DNA of 6,451 nucleotides from Thermoleophilia bacterium (lineage in GTDB: Bacteria; Actinomycetota; Thermoleophilia; Gaiellales; Gaiellaceae): contig JAERMP010000132.1 of the NCBI GenBank assembly GCA_016844515.1, forward strand, positions 1-6,451, in the 5' to 3' direction. A model generated the notes under the pieces. The model ran no database searches and was not told where the DNA came from. It saw nothing but the letters and a program-made list of their open reading frames with translations. How positions within the stretch are numbered: position 1 is the stretch's first letter; every line of letters starts with the position of its first letter. Below, piece by piece: positions 5,173-6,451 of this stretch. The position numbers and the translations under genes were made by a program.

Positions 5173-6451
5173 TACAGGACAATCGCCGCGCCGCTCCTCC
5201 GCGGGTCTCCGGCGGCTCCGTTGCGGCCGACGCAGCTGACGCCGCCGAAGTAGTGGTGGAAGTGCTCCCACCGGCGAACTGTGCGACCGCGGCTCTCGAG
5301 CTCGGCGAGCGCCTTCTCGTCGACTCCGGGCTCCGCGTCGACCACGTCGAGCGTGGGGTGGACCCGCGGCAGCGAGACGGCGCTCTCGGGGTCGAGCCCT
5401 TCGTCGAGGACACCTCCCAGTACCGTCGCAAGCGCTGTTCGCAGTCGGGTCGCCCCGGCTGAGCCGATCGCAAGCGAGAGGCCGCTGTCGTCGAACGCGA
5501 GAGTCGGCGCCATCCTGCTCTCGAGATGGTCGCCTGGTTGCGGATCGCCGTGCGCGATGTCCGACTCGCCGAGCAGGTTGTTGAGCTGCATATCGAAGCC
5601 GGGAACCCACACCCCTGCACCGACCCCGAGTGAGTGCGTCAGGACGCACGCTCGCCCGTGGCCGTCCACGGCGACCATGTTCGTGGTGTGCTCGCCGCCG
5701 GACTGAGCGGTCTCGAGCGCCGAGACGAGCGCGAGGACGCGCTCGGTCTCCGAGAGCTCTGCGAGGCGCGGCATCCGGGGGAGGAGCTCCGGAATGCCCG
5801 ATAGCCCTGCGCGTGTAGCGACGCGATGACCTTGGAAGCTCCCGATGAACGGATCCGTCCAGCTCGGGCGATAGTCGCGGAGATCGTCAGGGGTGACGAC
5901 GATCCCGTCTACTCGAAGCAGCGCCTCGGCTAGCGAGCCGCGATACATGCTCGCTGCACCTTCCTCGGAGAGCGCCGCGAGCGCCTGCGTGAGTCCGGGC
6001 TGAGCGAGGGTCTCCCCTTCGCGCAGTGTCCTCCCCTCACGGACGAACAGATCTTCGCCGCGCCCGAGGGAGTAGACGCCGCCGAGCATCTCGAGCGAGC
6101 GTGCGTGCATCACGGGCAGTGGCACGCCCTTGTGGGCCAGGTTGAGCGCAGGCTCGACCAGACGTGCCCACGGCAAGCGGCCGAGGCGCTCCCACAGCTC
6201 TCCGAGAGCACTCGGGAGGCCCGGGACCGCACACGACGCGGGGCCGATCGAGTACACGACGAGCTCGCCCTGCGAGGACGGGACGGCTGCGAACCCGTCG
6301 AGGTTCATGACGCGGGATCCGTCGAACACGATCGCGTGACACCCGGCGAGAAGGCCGCTCATCACAGTCTCGGCCACACACGAGGCGAGTGCCATCCCGA
6401 CAACGGCGTCGGCGGCAGTTCCGCCGTCGAGAAGTATCTCTGCGCCTACCT
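5172..6451 (-). CDS. Divergent gamma-glutamyltransferase family protein (Ntn-hydrolase), N-terminus outside window
   Basis: The frame runs from the right edge to TAG at 5172-5174. ATG at 6395 is not the likely start, because 18 more codons up to 6449 read GAEILLDGGTAADAVVG, matching the GGNAxDAA block near the N-terminus of mature GGT proteins. HTTNMVAVDGHGRA contains the self-cleaving and catalytic Thr (codon at 5685-5687); then come WVPGFDMQLNN, LESRMAPTL, GSAGATRLRT and LDPESAVSLPRVH, all in family order. GGTs cleave themselves into two subunits and transfer or hydrolyse gamma-glutamyl groups, usually outside the cytoplasm. Odd points: the large-subunit part is short (about 255 residues visible before Thr versus about 350), the substrate-binding RExAP block is replaced by DGFAAVP, the SGxGGGxF block by SGLLAGCHA, and GSPGG by GSAGA. 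Substrate may therefore differ from glutathione. A signal peptide cannot be judged because the start is missing. Confidence 0.85.
   Translation of the reverse strand, partial: VGAEILLDGGTAADAVVGMALASCVAETVMSGLLAGCHAIVFDGSRVMNLDGFAAVPSSQGELVVYSIGPASCAVPGLPSALGELWERLGRLPWARLVEPALNLAHKGVPLPVMHARSLEMLGGVYSLGRGEDLFVREGRTLREGETLAQPGLTQALAALSEEGAASMYRGSLAEALLRVDGIVVTPDDLRDYRPSWTDPFIGSFQGHRVATRAGLSGIPELLPRMPRLAELSETERVLALVSALETAQSGGEHTTNMVAVDGHGRACVLTHSLGVGAGVWVPGFDMQLNNLLGESDIAHGDPQPGDHLESRMAPTLAFDDSGLSLAIGSAGATRLRTALATVLGGVLDEGLDPESAVSLPRVHPTLDVVDAEPGVDEKALAELESRGRTVRRWEHFHHYFGGVSCVGRNGAAGDPRRSGAAIVL

Overview
The window is GC-rich chromosomal DNA with short gaps, overlapping ATGA junctions and GTG starts. 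Gene content and order (DHH phosphoesterase, truB, ribF) match the end of the translation/RNA-processing cluster common in high-GC Gram-positive bacteria. An Actinomycetota member, possibly Thermoleophilia-like, is the most natural guess, but this is inference from style and synteny, with no marker gene to prove it.

Layout. Positions 1-691 (+) carry the C-terminal part of an NrnA-type DHH/DHHA1 phosphoesterase whose start lies left of the window. Positions 692-917 hold no convincing protein gene, but nearly all of this gap is built from perfect inverted repeats: a 15-bp outer stem enclosing several hairpins, one with 13 bp and one with 12 bp of unbroken pairing. It looks like a structured RNA or a compact repeat element and is the most unusual part of the window. 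Next come truB (918-1574, a short form lacking the usual C-terminal domain) and ribF (1571-2446), coupled by an ATGA overlap. These genes serve RNA turnover, tRNA pseudouridine-55 formation and FMN/FAD synthesis.

From 2456 to 5122 (+) lies an ABC-2 export system: a NodI/DrrA-type ATPase and two related NodJ-type permeases (3540-4316 and 4316-5122) that probably form a heterodimeric membrane channel. Between the ATPase and the first permease is a 145-bp gap with a run of hairpins, the last of which contains the permease start codon. The same gap is spanned by a 50-codon ORF that overlaps both neighbours by ATGA; whether it is expressed is open.

Positions 5123-5171 hold two adjacent palindromic hairpins, probably a bidirectional terminator. 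On the minus strand, 5172-6451 encodes most of a divergent gamma-glutamyltransferase-fold (Ntn-hydrolase) protein whose N-terminus runs off the right edge. No rRNA, tRNA, CRISPR array, insertion sequence or phage gene was seen, and no gene-free stretch exceeds 300 bases.
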